Source of the DNA: Tilletiaria anomala UBC 951
Lineage: Eukaryota; Basidiomycota; Exobasidiomycetes; Georgefischeriales; Tilletiariaceae
Assembly: GCF_000711695.1 (NCBI RefSeq)
Contig: NW_013546931.1
Location: 1 to 64,000, forward strand
Direction of reading: 5' to 3'
Length of the DNA: 64,000 nt
Part shown: positions 23,801 through 34,794 of the stretch, in pieces
How the letters are laid out: every line of letters starts with the position of its first letter
Position numbering within the stretch: the stretch's first letter is position 1
Notes under the pieces: generated by a model
The model's database searches: none
Told to the model about the DNA's origin: nothing
The model's input: only the letters and a program-made list of their open reading frames with translations
Program-made: the position numbers and the translations under genes

Positions 23801-24142
23801 CCCCTGCCTCATGACGTTCCCGCTGAAGAAAGCAGCTGGTATCATTTTTCCCGAGCGCTTGGTCGAGAGCTGTTTAGAGGCATCAGCAGGAAAAGGAACA
23901 TGAACCTGGTGGCCGCGGCTACTACCTGCGCGATAGGACGAGAGACGGTCGGTCATCCTTTGCGTTTCATCAAGTTTGGCCTGTACATCTCTCAGCTGAT
24001 CCCGAAGTGTGATGAGAGGATCTTGCCCCGTCTGAGTCTCTCGTTCAGCCATGGCAGCAGCTCTCGAAGATGTGGCGTGGGAGGCTTGGTATGCTTCGAG
24101 AAGCGCATCGGCGGCCGTCTGCTCCGAGCTTCTGCTTTCCAT
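20850..24142 (-). CDS. URI1: Unconventional prefoldin URI1/Bud27
   Basis: Two exons, 24142-23549 and 23480-20850, giving 1074 residues (yeast Bud27 is near 800). The N-terminus has the prefoldin alpha pattern: a coiled coil (residues about 45-75, ITLRDQLRDVQAKLDETQRM), a hydrophobic strand region with GKMIPAAFFSGNVMRQGKV, and a second coiled coil (YEAAIANLSKRRAGLTAKRE). The exon junction joins to ILNEEGLPFFEPVEKL, typical just after the prefoldin core of this family. The middle is long, Ser/Pro-rich and strongly acidic (EDEEEMVDFDRDSDDGDEGE). The last residues, KKVSRFKAARMGG, match the short basic C-terminal signature (DUF3835) of URI proteins. URI binds RNA polymerase subunit Rpb5 and takes part in cytoplasmic assembly of polymerases and in translation. 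The single intron uses GTGAGT. The URI name rests on the combination of both ends; the middle gives no extra support. Confidence 0.8.
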
Positions 24143-24700
24143 ACTGTCGAGCCTGCGGAACTGGAGCCTTCATTCACGAGCCCTTGAAGTTTCCATGAGT
24201 GATGTGAGAGGCATGCAGACAATGAGTTGAACGCAAGCCAGGTTGCTTGCACATGGTGGGATGCTCCCATCCAAGACATTTTTTGATGAGAGTGGCGACG
24301 GATAATGACACGGTGCCATCAAAATGCAAATGCACCGAATCTGAATTGGCATCGTCCTTGCTCCTCGCCTCATCTTTTGCCCCATGGTGTGCGTCATCAT
24401 CGACCGGCGAGAACCAGTCGAGTTCTGTCCAACCCGTGAGTTCAACTGATCTGGCCTATGCTTGTCAGCCTGTGTAGGACAGACTGAAGGCGGGACGTGG
24501 TACAAGACCTCCACGCTCGATTGCGCAACCATCGGCTGTGCTTCTGACCTGACGTCTCTCGCGGATTTCTGCGCATGCTCGTCGATACACTCTCGAGTGA
24601 ATACGCTGTTACCTCAGCAGTCCGCAATCGACGCAAGCTGGCCTACAGACTGCGCCCTGGCTCTGTGTGAATTCCTTTCACCTCGAACATCGCCAACAAC
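24143..24700. promoter_or_regulatory. Divergent promoter, URI and FAR-17a genes
   Basis: 560 bp between the divergent start codons at 24142 (minus) and 24701 (plus). The overlapping short frames here are not supported. Shared promoter region; no named element seen. Confidence 0.5.
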
Positions 24701-25657
24701 ATGTCCATTTTTCTAACCCTTCGCACCACATGGCACGCTCTTGCGCTGAGCAGTTGCGTGTGGGGATTCTCCAAGCTTTCTGTTTTCGAGGCGCTCGCCG
24801 AGGCCGACACTTCCCACGAGTACGGCGGACACTATCAATTCCTCACGGTCTGCTCCCTCGCTGCAACGGTCTTAGCCATGTCGGTTGCCCTGCTGCTTGA
24901 CTTCCACGATGCGCTACTGGGTGGAGGAACTGCCAACAGCGGGCTGCGAGGGATTCTCACATTTTTGAAGGCTCTCACAAGTGTCGTCGCAATGCCAGTC
25001 GAAACTCTCGTGTCGATATTGTTTTGGTCGATCTTTACCTATGACCCTAATTTGGTAAGCATGCGCCGTGCGAAAATCTAAAAGATTGCTTGATTGATTT
25101 TCAGCGCATACAAACGGCAGCTTGTCCCGCCGATTGAGCGCTACGACCCTCAGAGTCCAGGGCTGGCAATAAAAGTACCCGTAAAGATTCCAATCGAGAT
25201 CGATCTGGCGCTTCACGCCGCTCCTTCCCTCTTCCTGCTGGTCGACTATCTCGTCTTCAGTCCGCCATTTTTTAAGAGCATGAAGCCTGCTGCTGTCAGC
25301 ACGACACTGACAATCGCATACTGGTTATTACCTCTTGATGCAGCGCCGTGACCCTGATTGTTCACTGACTGGATTGGTCTCTGCCCACTTTGGTCTTCCA
25401 ATCACAGTGTCTGGGTGGAGCGCTGCGCGTTCAAGAACGGGCACTTTCCTTATCCGCTGCTCGACCCTCTGACTGACGCTCAGCGCTACGGGCTTTATGG
25501 CCTCTGCGCGTTGATCCTCGTCGGTGTTCTCACCGCCACACAAGCACTGCACACGGTGCTCGATCGGGATGTCTTTGAACGCACGTGGCCGCAGAAAGTG
25601 GAGGGCGAGCAGCAAGGGCTGCACGCCAAAGCGAAAGCGACAGCCAAGGAGGCATAG
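24701..25657 (+). CDS. FAR-17a/AIG1-like membrane protein
   Basis: Three exons, 24701-25054, 25121-25323, 25408-25657, giving 268 residues with about six hydrophobic segments. Family blocks: LFWSIFTYDPNLLVPP at the first junction, the IPIEIDLALHAAPSLFLLVD helix with its conserved His, YLVFSPPFF, and the segment AYCVWVERCAFKNGHFPYPL. The aligned threonine and histidine of the human homologues AIG1 and ADTRP would be catalytic (hydrolysis of fatty-acid esters of hydroxy fatty acids); here the helix His is visible and a Thr lies in the region, but I cannot prove equivalence. Likely in the endoplasmic reticulum. The second intron starts with the weak donor GTTATT, chosen because it alone keeps the conserved frame. 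The C-terminal 25 residues are charged and cytosolic. Confidence 0.85.
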
Positions 25658-26229
25658 ATATGGAGCAACAGACAGAGCTCCGCAGATGCACAATTTGTAT
25701 GGATTCGGTATGTATTGCAAATGAAGACAATGACACAGAACGCGAAAAATGTAATGCATGGAGACGCCAAGCCAGAATATCCATAACTGGGAGGGTTAAT
25801 ATGCAAAGAGCACCAGCATGTATTCACCATAAAGCCGCACAAGTCTATGGATGACCGTGCACGATGTGTTTGTCCGGAATTAAGGTGTCGGCAAGCATGA
25901 TACGTATGTACGCAAAAAGCTAGCAAGCACAGAACAGAAGGTTGGGAAGTATGGTCGTGCAGGTCGTTCCGTGCTGCGAAGGCAAACAATATTGGAATCG
26001 CAGCTCGCTCAGGCGGCTATGGTAGCATCTCGCCTGACCCTATCCGGGGCGAGCTGTTTGGGTAGCGCCAGCGTCTACATCAGGCTGCTCTCTGTTGCTG
26101 GTGCTGCTTCCACTACGGCTGGAATTTCTGGCGCTGGCGCTGTTAAAATTGCTGATCTGCGCCCCGTCCGTTTCGTCTGCCTGCTGCTTGGTGCTGTGCG
26201 CGCCCTCTGCTGCAAGGGTTCGTGTATGC

Positions 26230-27910
26230 GAGGGGCCTCGGCGCTGTACTTGCACCTTTGGCGGAAGCTTTCACCGTACTGTAAGAAGAGGAACGGCATC
26301 GACAGGCACACCGCGTGGAGGATCGCGGGGGTCAATGCACCCTTTTTGCGTTCCGAAGTTGGCGTACTGGTTAGGTTTGAATAGTGGTGATTCCATGTCA
26401 AAGGGCGACCGACACAGCGAGTTTGCCGCGAGCCTGCAAGGAATTCGATCGAGTCAGCCTGCGCTCGGTTTTTCGCCACTGGAAAGAGAGGTGCCTCAAG
26501 TGGAAGCTGCGAATATGACGTATGCATCAACAAGGTAATCCTGAATAGACAGGGGTTTCAGGACCATTCCCGCACCAAAGGTTGCGCGTCCGATGATCAG
26601 GACGACCCAGTGCGTCTCTGGCGCGTCGCTGTCGGCGAACCATGCGAGACCCATGACGAGCAGGGGCGCTCCGATCATTCTGCTGAACAGGCACGCCTCG
26701 CGCGTTGAAAACCCGCCATGCGGTCCAGAGACTTGCACGTAGCGCGCGCTGTCGAAGAAGCTGAAGTGAGCGCCAGGAGGATGTCTACCGGTGCGCCGAG
26801 GAAGGCAAGGCCGCTGATTCCGACGAACCAGTCGCGATTTTACTCGAAGACGATCTACCCAGGGCGGGCGGGTAAGCTGTGCACACACAGGTGTAAGTCA
26901 ACCCTTTCACATATGGCACACCGCAAGTGCTTCCACGGCACCTGCCGGGAAAGCAATAAAGAGGCTGTACGGGGGTGTGTATACCATAGCCATGAAGATA
27001 TTCAGCAGGAACACGATCGACTCAAGGAAGAGCCGCTCTCAGGGTGGCTGAGCGCGATGTGGAACTGCGTCTTGATGCACAGTCCTTGCCTTCGTCCATG
27101 CGCGACAGGAAGACCTGGCCGATCGCCTTGGACGCCTTGGACACCCTGACGGCAGGGTAGCGTAAGAACGCCGACGCATAGGCCTCTGAAAGGAAGAAAC
27201 CGAATATGAAAAAGACGCTGCAGTGGAAGGAGGAATGCGTTAGGTCGTCAATATCCGGAAGCGTCTTTGCGCGCAAACGTAGTGTCCATGGCGAGCCGAC
27301 GGGCCAGGCTTCGCGAGGCTGGTCACCCGATGAGAATTGACAAACAGCCGAGCGCTCATCACCAGCTGGCGCACTAGCCGAAGTAGCCACCGGTGATAAA
27401 GGTCAATCTCTGGGTCAAGAAACAGAGCAATAGCGAAGGCAGCCATCGCGAAGCTCGCTGCGGGTGTTAAGAGGCACGAAAGATTTGGTGAGCATGCTTG
27501 CGTGACGCAGGGAGAGGGGGAAAGAAGACGGTGTCGCGCTGCTCACCTCATTGGCAGTGAACATGTCCACCAGGACATCGCGTGCGGTCGTGAGCGTAAC
27601 GAGCCGAATGTGACAGCGAGGAAGTGCACGATGAGCACTATTGCGAGGTTCTGTAAGAGGATCGTCACGCCTGACCATCGCGTACGGAAGACGTACGCGA
27701 CAACAAACAGGGTCTGCCGACCGAGCCCTTCAGAGAGGGACGCACAACTCAGTGACCCGATCACAAATCCTAGGAACTGCCAAATAATGCAATGCAAAGA
27801 ACATGCAAAATCGGTATAAGCCTGGCGCCCCTTTTCCAACGGAGCGCATAAATGCACTGAAAGACGCGCGAAGAACGAGACACCGAGCGTGTATTTGGGG
27901 ACGGTATCTC
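26230..27910 (-). pseudogene. MFS drug/polyamine transporter (DHA1) relic
   Basis: Minus-strand pieces lie in the order of a 12-helix DHA1 transporter (Tpo/Flr type). From right to left: helix 2 and motif A (YTLGVSFF, then LGFVIGSLSCASLSEGLGRQ, 27900-27715); the motif TARDVLVDMFTANE (about 27580-27540); a central loop with SEAYASAFLRYPAVRVSKAS (about 27210-27150) where intact relatives read PETYAPVLLRR; then LESIVFLLNIFMAMVYTPPY (about 27025-26965); next HWVVLIIGRATFGAGMVLKP and SIQDYLVDAYVIFAAS (about 26610-26500), the typical LFGFGMILIFLSIQNYLVDAY region. The C-terminus is PFLFLQYGESFRQRCKYSAE (about 26305-26245), matching PFLFYKYGEALRKRSRYSAEA. Frame changes between pieces go beyond what introns explain, stops interrupt the helices, and the N-terminal 100 residues are not found. 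It would have been a plasma-membrane exporter. Confidence 0.78.
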
Positions 27911-29092
27911 CAGGGAACTCTTGGCGGATGCTCCCTATGGCTCCCGAGTAGGCCCTGGCAGCCTCCCCTACTCTTGGGCCTCGGGCAGCTAGTCGACTAG
28001 GCACGACTTCTTCCCTCTACCCTCACTGTCGTACGCAGCGGCGATGACGAGCTGGAACGGCGTGACACCGTGTTGCCATGGTTTAGGGCATAGCGTTTGC
28101 CTGGCGTGAAAGGTCCAGCTCGCGCGCGCCGCTGCTGGATGCACCGTAGCGGCAGTGCTCTGAAGCGCCACTACGGACAGCGCCTTCTTTCATTTGGTTA
28201 ACTAGCTCCGAATGCGAATGCAGTGGCGCTGACATGCCTTCAAGATTGTGGTGGCACTGCTTGCCTTGGGGTGAATCGAGTGTGCTGGCGATGGGCAGGC
28301 AACGTCTCGATTCCGACTGAATTTTTCTTTCGATTTGATGGTGTATGTCTTGTACATGTGCACCGAGCGAGGCCGGGCCAGTGGGAATCGCCCTTGACGC
28401 TGTACGGACCGAGCATATCCATTCTTGCATCTATTCATTCAACCAACACCCACCCTCTTCACGCAAGCACTGCAAATTCGAGCCAACCACATAACAGACT
28501 AGAATAACGCGGCCGACACCGAAAGGCGCGCACACCAGAGCCACGTGCATTAGTTGCAACCCATGGCTGATCTGCTTTTGCACGCAGGGAAAGGGAAAGA
28601 GATAGATAGGTGGATGGGCGAGGCGGTGGCGTTTGGTAACGCGGTCGCGCTCTCCGTCATACTGGCTGACGTATTGTGCGCCGCCAGATCTCACAGAGAG
28701 GCCAGCGGGTGTGGGCACAAGCCAGGCACCCCACTGCACTGCAGGGCCACTGGGGCCAACGGGCAAGCCAATTAAATGGCGATGCTGGGGGGGGGACTCA
28801 CACGCACACTCGCGTGCAGAGTTGCTGGAAGAGTAGGGTTGCAGTTATCTACGCACACACACTATATCGGCGACTTTGTCCCTGCCGCACGCGCAGCGCG
28901 TTCCTTTGTCGGCGAGTTGAAAGCCCTGAATATCCATTAACCAAAAACGCCCCCCCCTCACCAAAAAGGCGCTCGGCTCTCTCTTGGGTGACAGAGGCTG
29001 GGTGCTTGAAGAACACTGAAAGACATCGCGACCGGCAGCCAAACGTGCACGGACACGACCGGCTTGTTGAGGCGCACCTTGCAGTCGCAACC
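27911..29092. other. Intergenic between MFS relic and PRP38
   Basis: 1.2 kb, no gene recognised. It may hold unrecognisable 5' remains of the transporter on its left and must hold the PRP38 promoter on its right. Homopolymer runs occur (a run of nine or so G near 28787, C7 near 28950). Confidence 0.45.
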
Positions 29093-30375
29093 ATGGCGAA
29101 CCGAACGGTGCGCGATGCGCAGCAGATCCACAGCACCAACCCGCAGTTCCTCGTCGAAAAGGTGATCCGCGCGCGCATCTACAGCAACAACTACTGGCGC
29201 GAGCAGTGCTTTGCCCTCACCGCAGAGTCCGTAATCGACAAGGCCCTCGACCTCAAGTACATTGGCGGCACCTACGGTCCGCAGATCCCCAGCCCATTCG
29301 TGTGCTTGCTGCTCAAGCTGCTGCAGCTGCAGCCACAGAAGGAAATCATTCTAGAGTACCTCACCGCCGATGAATTTAAGTCAGCGCACGCGTCAATACT
29401 CTCCTCACCATGCACAGAATAGCAAGCTGACCACGCTCTTGCTTGCGCAATGTAGATACTTACGCGCCCTCGCCGCACTGTACGTCCGTCTGACGTTCCC
29501 ATCGATGGAGGTGTACGAGGTGCTTGAGCCAATGCTCAACGACTACCGTCGATTACGATATCGAAACCAAGGTGAGCTCGACTCCACACCCAGAGCATCC
29601 ACCCGTCGGCAGTAGAAACTGACGTGGATGCCATCCGAGCCCTCCAGGCGGCTGCTACACTATCACGCACATGGACGAGTTCATCGACGACCTCTTGACG
29701 CAGGAGCGCGTTTGCGAGCTCATCCTGCCGCGCTTGACACGGCGCGACGTGCTCGAAGAGAGTGAGGGCCTCGCACCGCGCATCTCCAAGCTGGAGGACG
29801 CGATGCTCCTTGCTCCCTCCGCTCTCCGCGCCGGCCGAGCGAACGGCACTACTCTAGGTGGCGACGACGACAATGACAACGACAAGGGCGATGGCGATGG
29901 CGATGAACGCGGCAGCAACAGCGATGACTCGCTCGTGCACGAACGGCGCGAGCGGCAGAGGCGACTCGAGCGTGCCGCGCAGGTGCGGCAAAAGCGTCGA
30001 GCTGAGCAAGAGCGACGCAGCCGCTTCGCGGCCGGCAGTGGTCGCGGTCGCGATTTCGCGGGTGCGGACGCAGGGCCCGCATCAGCAGCCACGCCAGGAC
30101 CAGCGGGCGGCGATGGCGACAGCGATGGCGACGGTGATGATGATGATGCAGGCTTCGCATCGCAGGAGGGCAGCAGTGATGAAGCTGGAAGCCACAACCG
30201 TGCGCGTTTCGTCAGCCGCAGCCCTTCGCGCAGCGTCAGCCCGGATCGCGCCGGCTCGAACGCAATAGGAGGCACAGATCGCTCGCGCTCAGTATCTAAG
30301 TCGCCACACAGGCCCAGCATATCCTCGTCAGATGGGTACAGGTCACGCTCGGCATCACGGTCGCCTGATAGATAG
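29093..30375 (+). CDS. PRP38: Pre-mRNA splicing factor Prp38
   Basis: Three exons, 29093-29379, 29456-29571, 29648-30375, giving 376 residues. The start at 29093 (MANRTVRDAQQIHSTNPQFL) matches the family N-terminus; the longer open frame upstream has no support. The Prp38 domain covers residues 1 to about 185: LVEKVIRARIYSNNYWREQC, ALDLKYIGGTYG, PSPFVCLLLKLLQLQPQKEI, KYLRALAALYVRLTF, and ITHMDEFIDDLLTQERVCEL, ending ILPRLTRRDVLEE. Prp38 is a U4/U6.U5 tri-snRNP and B-complex protein required to activate the spliceosome. The C-terminal 150 residues are Asp/Gly/Arg-rich and finish in a short RS tail (FVSRSPSRSVSPDR, SRSASRSPDR), as in animals and basidiomycetes but not in yeast Prp38. Donors are GTCAGC and GTGAGC; the first is unusual but keeps the invariant EFKYLRALAA junction. 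Confidence 0.95.
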
Positions 30376-30666
30376 GCGCGAGAGCGTGCGGATGTGTTCC
30401 GTACGCTCTCCTAATCCTTCGTCGGGCATGCAAACGCCTTCTGCCGCATCCGCAGCAGTAACATCCTACAGGGGAACATGTCCCTCTGCGACTTTCTCTT
30501 ACATCGCATTGTCATGTCATCATTGCTATTCGTTGCTATGACGCGCAGAGGCGAGGGAGGAAGCTGCCTGCATCATTCCAGCGATGCCGCCCCGGCGAGC
30601 GCAGTATTGTACTGCACTGCCGAATTCCCGTCGCCATAGCAGCGCTGCCCACATGAAAGAGTGCGT

Positions 30667-31900
30667 CTAGAGGGACTCCATCTGCAGGACGACCTCGTCG
30701 AGCTCGCGTTTGGAGCTGATGTACTTTTCCTGCGCTTCCTCGTACTTCTTTTCCCACGCGTCCCGCTCCTGCACGAGTGATTGCACTTGGCGCTCAAAAT
30801 GCTCGGCCTTGACATCAACCAGGCGGAGTCTAAGTCGAGTATGGCAGGTCAAAAGGATGGAGGGATCCACCGCCAGAGTTAGCGATCATTCAGCATAGGA
30901 AACGTGCTATGGGCAACAACCGACTCACTTCTCTGTGGTCTCCCGGAGGTTCTTCTCGCTGGTGTCCAGCTCGCTCTCGAGCAGCGCGATCTTCCTCTGC
31001 AAGCTATCTGCCATTCCCTTGCTGCTCTCGCCCTCTGCTGCGAGGCTCTTGTGCTCAGTCAGCTTGCCCTCTGCTGCCTCGAGCTGGCCTTCGGCGACGG
31101 AGAGCTTGTGCTGCAACGAAGCGATCTCCTGGTCGTTCTTGAGCGACGCATGCTCCAGCTCCTTCACTCGTGCTTCAGCGGTTTCGGCACGCGCAATAGC
31201 AGCGTCCGCTTCGACGCGCAGGGCGTTCAGTTTCTGGTAATAGACACCGCAGAAAAAAGGCGTCAGCACCAGTTGCACTTTGTCCCATGTAGTTCCGTTG
31301 TCTCACCTCTCTGATGCGGTCCTGGAAGAAAAGAGAGGATGAGACAAACATCAGATGAGATCAGCGAAAGATTCAAACGCCAAAGACAAGTCCAAAGCGC
31401 CGCTTTCAGCTTTGATGGCATCCTGCAGTGTACCATGTGGAACGGGACAATATACTGCGCATAGCAACCTTGACATTTGTCTGCCAACCAAGCGCCATGT
31501 GAGGGGTATGGGCAGTCCTCTCTTCCAGGATCCATCAAACCGAGTGCCATGTAAGCCTGTACCCTCCTCCTCGAGTGCCATTCGACTGCGAAAAGGCTAC
31601 GACAGCACCCGTGGTCGCTCTGACGTGAGGTTAGTTATTATGGCCCTCGGTGAGCTGGCAGTAGGCAACTTGGCCGATGCGTTCTCCAACGCAACGCCCG
31701 AAAGCCACTTTCCATCGGCAGACCCAAATCCATGCACTCCCCCTCGCATAAAGCCAGCAGAACCAGAGCGTCAGCTGTGGCTGCTTCCTCCTACAGCCTG
31801 CCCTGTTGGAGATCTTTCGCACGCTTTCCAGGAGTGGCCGCCGCCAACGCACTAGCAGCAACACCAGCGCGACCTTCCCACTTTTCCAATGACTTACCAT
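30667..31900 (-). CDS. TPM1: Tropomyosin
   Basis: Four exons with the start codon alone as the coding part of exon 1: 31900-31898 (ATG), 31321-31307 (DRIRE), 31233-30929, 30829-30667. The product is 161 residues, the length of short fungal tropomyosins (yeast Tpm2 is 161). It reads MDRIREKLNALRVEADAAIA at the N-terminus, the strongly conserved fungal opening, followed by an unbroken coiled-coil heptad pattern (ARVKELEHASLKNDQEIASL, KIALLESELDTSEKNLRETT, KYISSKRELDEVVLQMESL). Tropomyosin winds along formin-made actin filaments in cables and the cytokinetic ring and steers myosin. The start exon is deduced: the sequence at 31900-31891 is ATG followed at once by a perfect GTAAGT donor, exon 2 begins after TTTTCTTCCAG with an in-phase Asp codon, and no other ATG joins the conserved DRIRE. 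The first intron is about 575 bp, by far the longest in the window. Confidence 0.92.
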
Positions 31901-32554
31901 GCTGGCTGTACTTCAGGCTTCCTCGATCGGACTGTTCATACCCGACTTGAAGAGACGCTGATCCGTCCGATGAAAATGGAGTGAATCCCACAAGAAGGAG
32001 CAACAGTCCACAGAGAGAGCAACACCTTTGCGAGACTGGAAAGGCAAGTTGCCGCCAGCCATCCAGCAAGTCAGCATCACGGTGCGCGGACAGTGGCGCA
32101 GTGCCCAAACACAACATGGTCCAGGCGCGCGCGCGCGCATGTGGCACACCCTCGCACAGGCACACATGCACAGGCGCGCAAGCAGCGCACGGATGCACAG
32201 ACAAGTACTTCACCCCGCCCTCCTTTAGCTGTCGGAGTCAGGTTACGAAGCCATACAAGCTTACACGGCTGCGCTGACAGGTGCATTGGCGATTTGCGAA
32301 GGGTTCAGCATGTGCTGCTAGCGACATCGCTCGGGCCTGTGCAAAGCGATGCTATCTTCAGGGTGGCAAAGCTGGGGAAATTTGCCTGGGGGCGAAATGA
32401 CAGGGCAGCTCGCCAGATGAAATCCAGGGCAATCGCGCAGCCACTGATAGGATGAGGACGCTAAAGAGTGACAGGTATGTCGAATAAGTCTTGAGCAGAC
32501 GATACACACAACCATGCTGGGAATGACAGTGCTCTAGTCACTCAAAGGAGGATA
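31901..32554. promoter_or_regulatory. Tropomyosin promoter and KEI1 3' region
   Basis: 650 bp between two minus-strand genes. At 32124-32140 there is an alternating GC tract (gcgcgcgcgcgcgcatgtg) followed by CA-rich alternating sequence to about 32180, roughly 225-280 bp before the tropomyosin start. No gene recognised. Confidence 0.45.
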
Positions 32555-33927
32555 CTACAGGTCCCTCCTGAAATAGCTCTGACTCGGACTGATCGGCACC
32601 GTGGGCCCTGCACTGACGCGTCGCTCCAAGCCCTGTGCCTGTGTAGGGCGGCCGAGCGTGGCGCTCATGCCTGTTGCCCCGATGTTGTCACCAGTATGCG
32701 AGTCCAAAGCGGACGGCGACATGGCTGCAGTGGAGGGGGAAGATGTTGCGGGCGTCGTTGTCATCTCCGTCAGCCGTACTGATGGCGGCCGGGAAATGGA
32801 TGCGCCGCCGATGGCTCCAGAGGATAAAAAAGATGCATCTGCTGGATTATAGCCGTCGTAGCTGACTCGTTGCTGGTGGGCGTACTCGGCGCTCTGCCGC
32901 TCGGAGCCTGCCGCTGGTCGCCGCCGTGTAGAGAACCTGAGCGACTGGTCGTTCATGTCATCGTCTGCAACTGTTCGGTCAGGTTGCAGTAAAATGTTGT
33001 GCAGGCTGGCTTGTGATGATTTCGCAAATGGTAATGATGCGTACTGAAGATAACGCAGGTCACACGTGCTTTGTTAGTGCAGCTGCTTGCGTCTAAAGAA
33101 TAGCGTAAGGATGAACTCACTGTATTGTGCCGTAGATGCAAGGCGTACGAGTAGAGCGTGAGAGCAAAGAAAATCTGTACGTTCCCTCGACACATTTGTT
33201 GTTATTTAAGTGGCAAAGCAGCGAGCGAATGTGCGCACGTACGCACCTTCAAGAGCCACCCCGCTATCAAAACAGTCGCGGCGAACCCCTTCTCGAAGTT
33301 CCACACCTCTTGTGCTCCATGTACCCTCGCTTCTCCCGTGATGGGGCTGTGATGTTGCACCTTGCCTGGAATCTCGTACTGTAATTCGAGGTTTTCGATC
33401 AGGTCCATTAAGCCTTGCTGATGCAGCGCAAGTGGCGGCCGCTCGCCTTTGTGGGGAGCTGAAAAGGTCGAGTAGGCGAAGAAGAATGTCCAGAAGGAAG
33501 AGAGAAGGTGATCGAAGGCGAAAAAATGAGAGTAACGGAGGACTACTCGTGGGTCCTCCTGTTGGCATCGAAAATTCCCATGTCAGTCAAAGCCTAATGA
33601 GTGGTTTTGGGCGGCAGGAGAGAGAAGTACGCTCACGTCACTGATGCCTCGCAAGCCCCATAGCAGAGCTCCGATACTCAGAATGCTGTAGGCATACAGG
33701 CTGACCTGCGCGAATGTGCCGCCCGAGAAGACGGCCAAGATTCCGTAGACGCCGGCGATCTTGTTGAAGAGAGCAAAAAGCGAGATAACGGTGCTCCCCT
33801 GTTTGAGATCAAACAAGCCCATAAAGGTGGACCAGGGAAAAAACGATAAGCGACGACTGTACACTGCTGACGGCAGGCCGCTCGAGCCGAAGATTGGCGC
33901 ATATGCTGATGAGGATGATGGAGCCAT
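32555..33927 (-). CDS. KEI1: Inositol phosphorylceramide synthase regulatory subunit Kei1
   Basis: Four exons, 33927-33637, 33558-33247, 33174-33121, 33043-32555, giving 381 residues. The first half is a membrane protein of the Kei1 (DUF1753) family with about four helices: FMGLFDLKQGSTVISLFALF, NKIAGVYGILAVFSGG, QVSLYAYSILSIGALLWGL, then SHFFAFDHLLSSFWTFFFAY and, after a loop, FEKGFAATVLIAGWLLK and the small third exon IFFALTLYSYALHLRHNT. Kei1 works with the catalytic subunit Aur1 in the Golgi, transferring phosphoinositol to ceramide; this complex is fungus-specific. The C-terminal 130 residues are Ser/Thr-rich and cytosolic. Yeast Kei1 is shorter (about 220). The third exon is only 54 nt. 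Donors GTGAGC, GTGCGT, GTGAGT. The call rests mainly on the helix pattern and the LFxLxNKxxGxYGIL motif. Confidence 0.88.
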
Positions 33928-34794
33928 CTTGAGTAGCAGGTAGCACGATTCGCGCTGCACCTAGACCTGTCCGAACGAGCGCCGCAAATCTAGAATGGGG
34001 GCGAGTTCTCAGCCCTTTCTGAATTCCAGGACGGACGGCTGCCGGGATGTAGGCCGTCTATGGCTGCTGGCTTGTGACTGTGTGCCGATCTACCGCCAGA
34101 TCATCAATGACGAGCACCCTGTCCTTCTTACCGACATCATCTGCGACGCCACGGTTTGTCAAGTCGCCAGTGATGTGCTCTGCTCAGATTTTCCCGCAGC
34201 TTAGGCAATAACGCATGAGCTGAGATCAAAGTTCGTGCTGACTGCAAGGACTGTATATGGACCTTTGCTCGACTGAACGTCTTTGAAACTCATGAAGTCG
34301 AACTGCCAAGCCTTTCTGTTCGTCTTCTAATGGGCTCTGGGTTATCTCCTGGTTCATGCTTCGGCTGGCCTCTGTCCAACTTGATTTCGACGTTTTGCTG
34401 TCACCAGGGTTATATTTTGGGGGGAACCAGGGTTAACTTCCCCGCAATCGGGTCCCAAGCAACAATTGAATGCACACGCGTGCGGCTCGTCTACTCTTGA
34501 TCCTCAACACTTCATCAATCTCCCTGATATGCTTCTGGGTGACCATCGATTCTGCAAAGAACAAAGTTTCTCCGAATCTATCACATCTCCTTGGCCTCGC
34601 TGAGGGAATTGTGAGCGAATGGATGAAATGCTCCAGGAGAATCGACAGTCGTAATAAATTAATACGAAAAATAGGGAACTGGTTTGTTTCTCTTTCAGCG
34701 CAAATTCTGGATCCTAACGTGCAGACGGACTGTCTATACTAGTCCGGGTCACCCAGACTGCGGGCATCTGCATCCTTCACTCTTACGACGCGTG
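33928..34794. other. Intergenic, no gene recognised
   Basis: 870 bp holding the KEI1 promoter (right of 33927) and the 3' flank of the next minus-strand gene. It is AT-richer from 34200 on. Short open frames only. Confidence 0.45.

Noticed and set aside
20850-24142. Functional link (operon-like) between SNX41 and URI, same strand
   Set aside because: 870 bp separate them and fungal neighbours are normally transcribed independently.
29655-30320. 221-codon minus-strand frame
   Set aside because: Antisense to the Asp/Arg/Ser-rich tail of PRP38.
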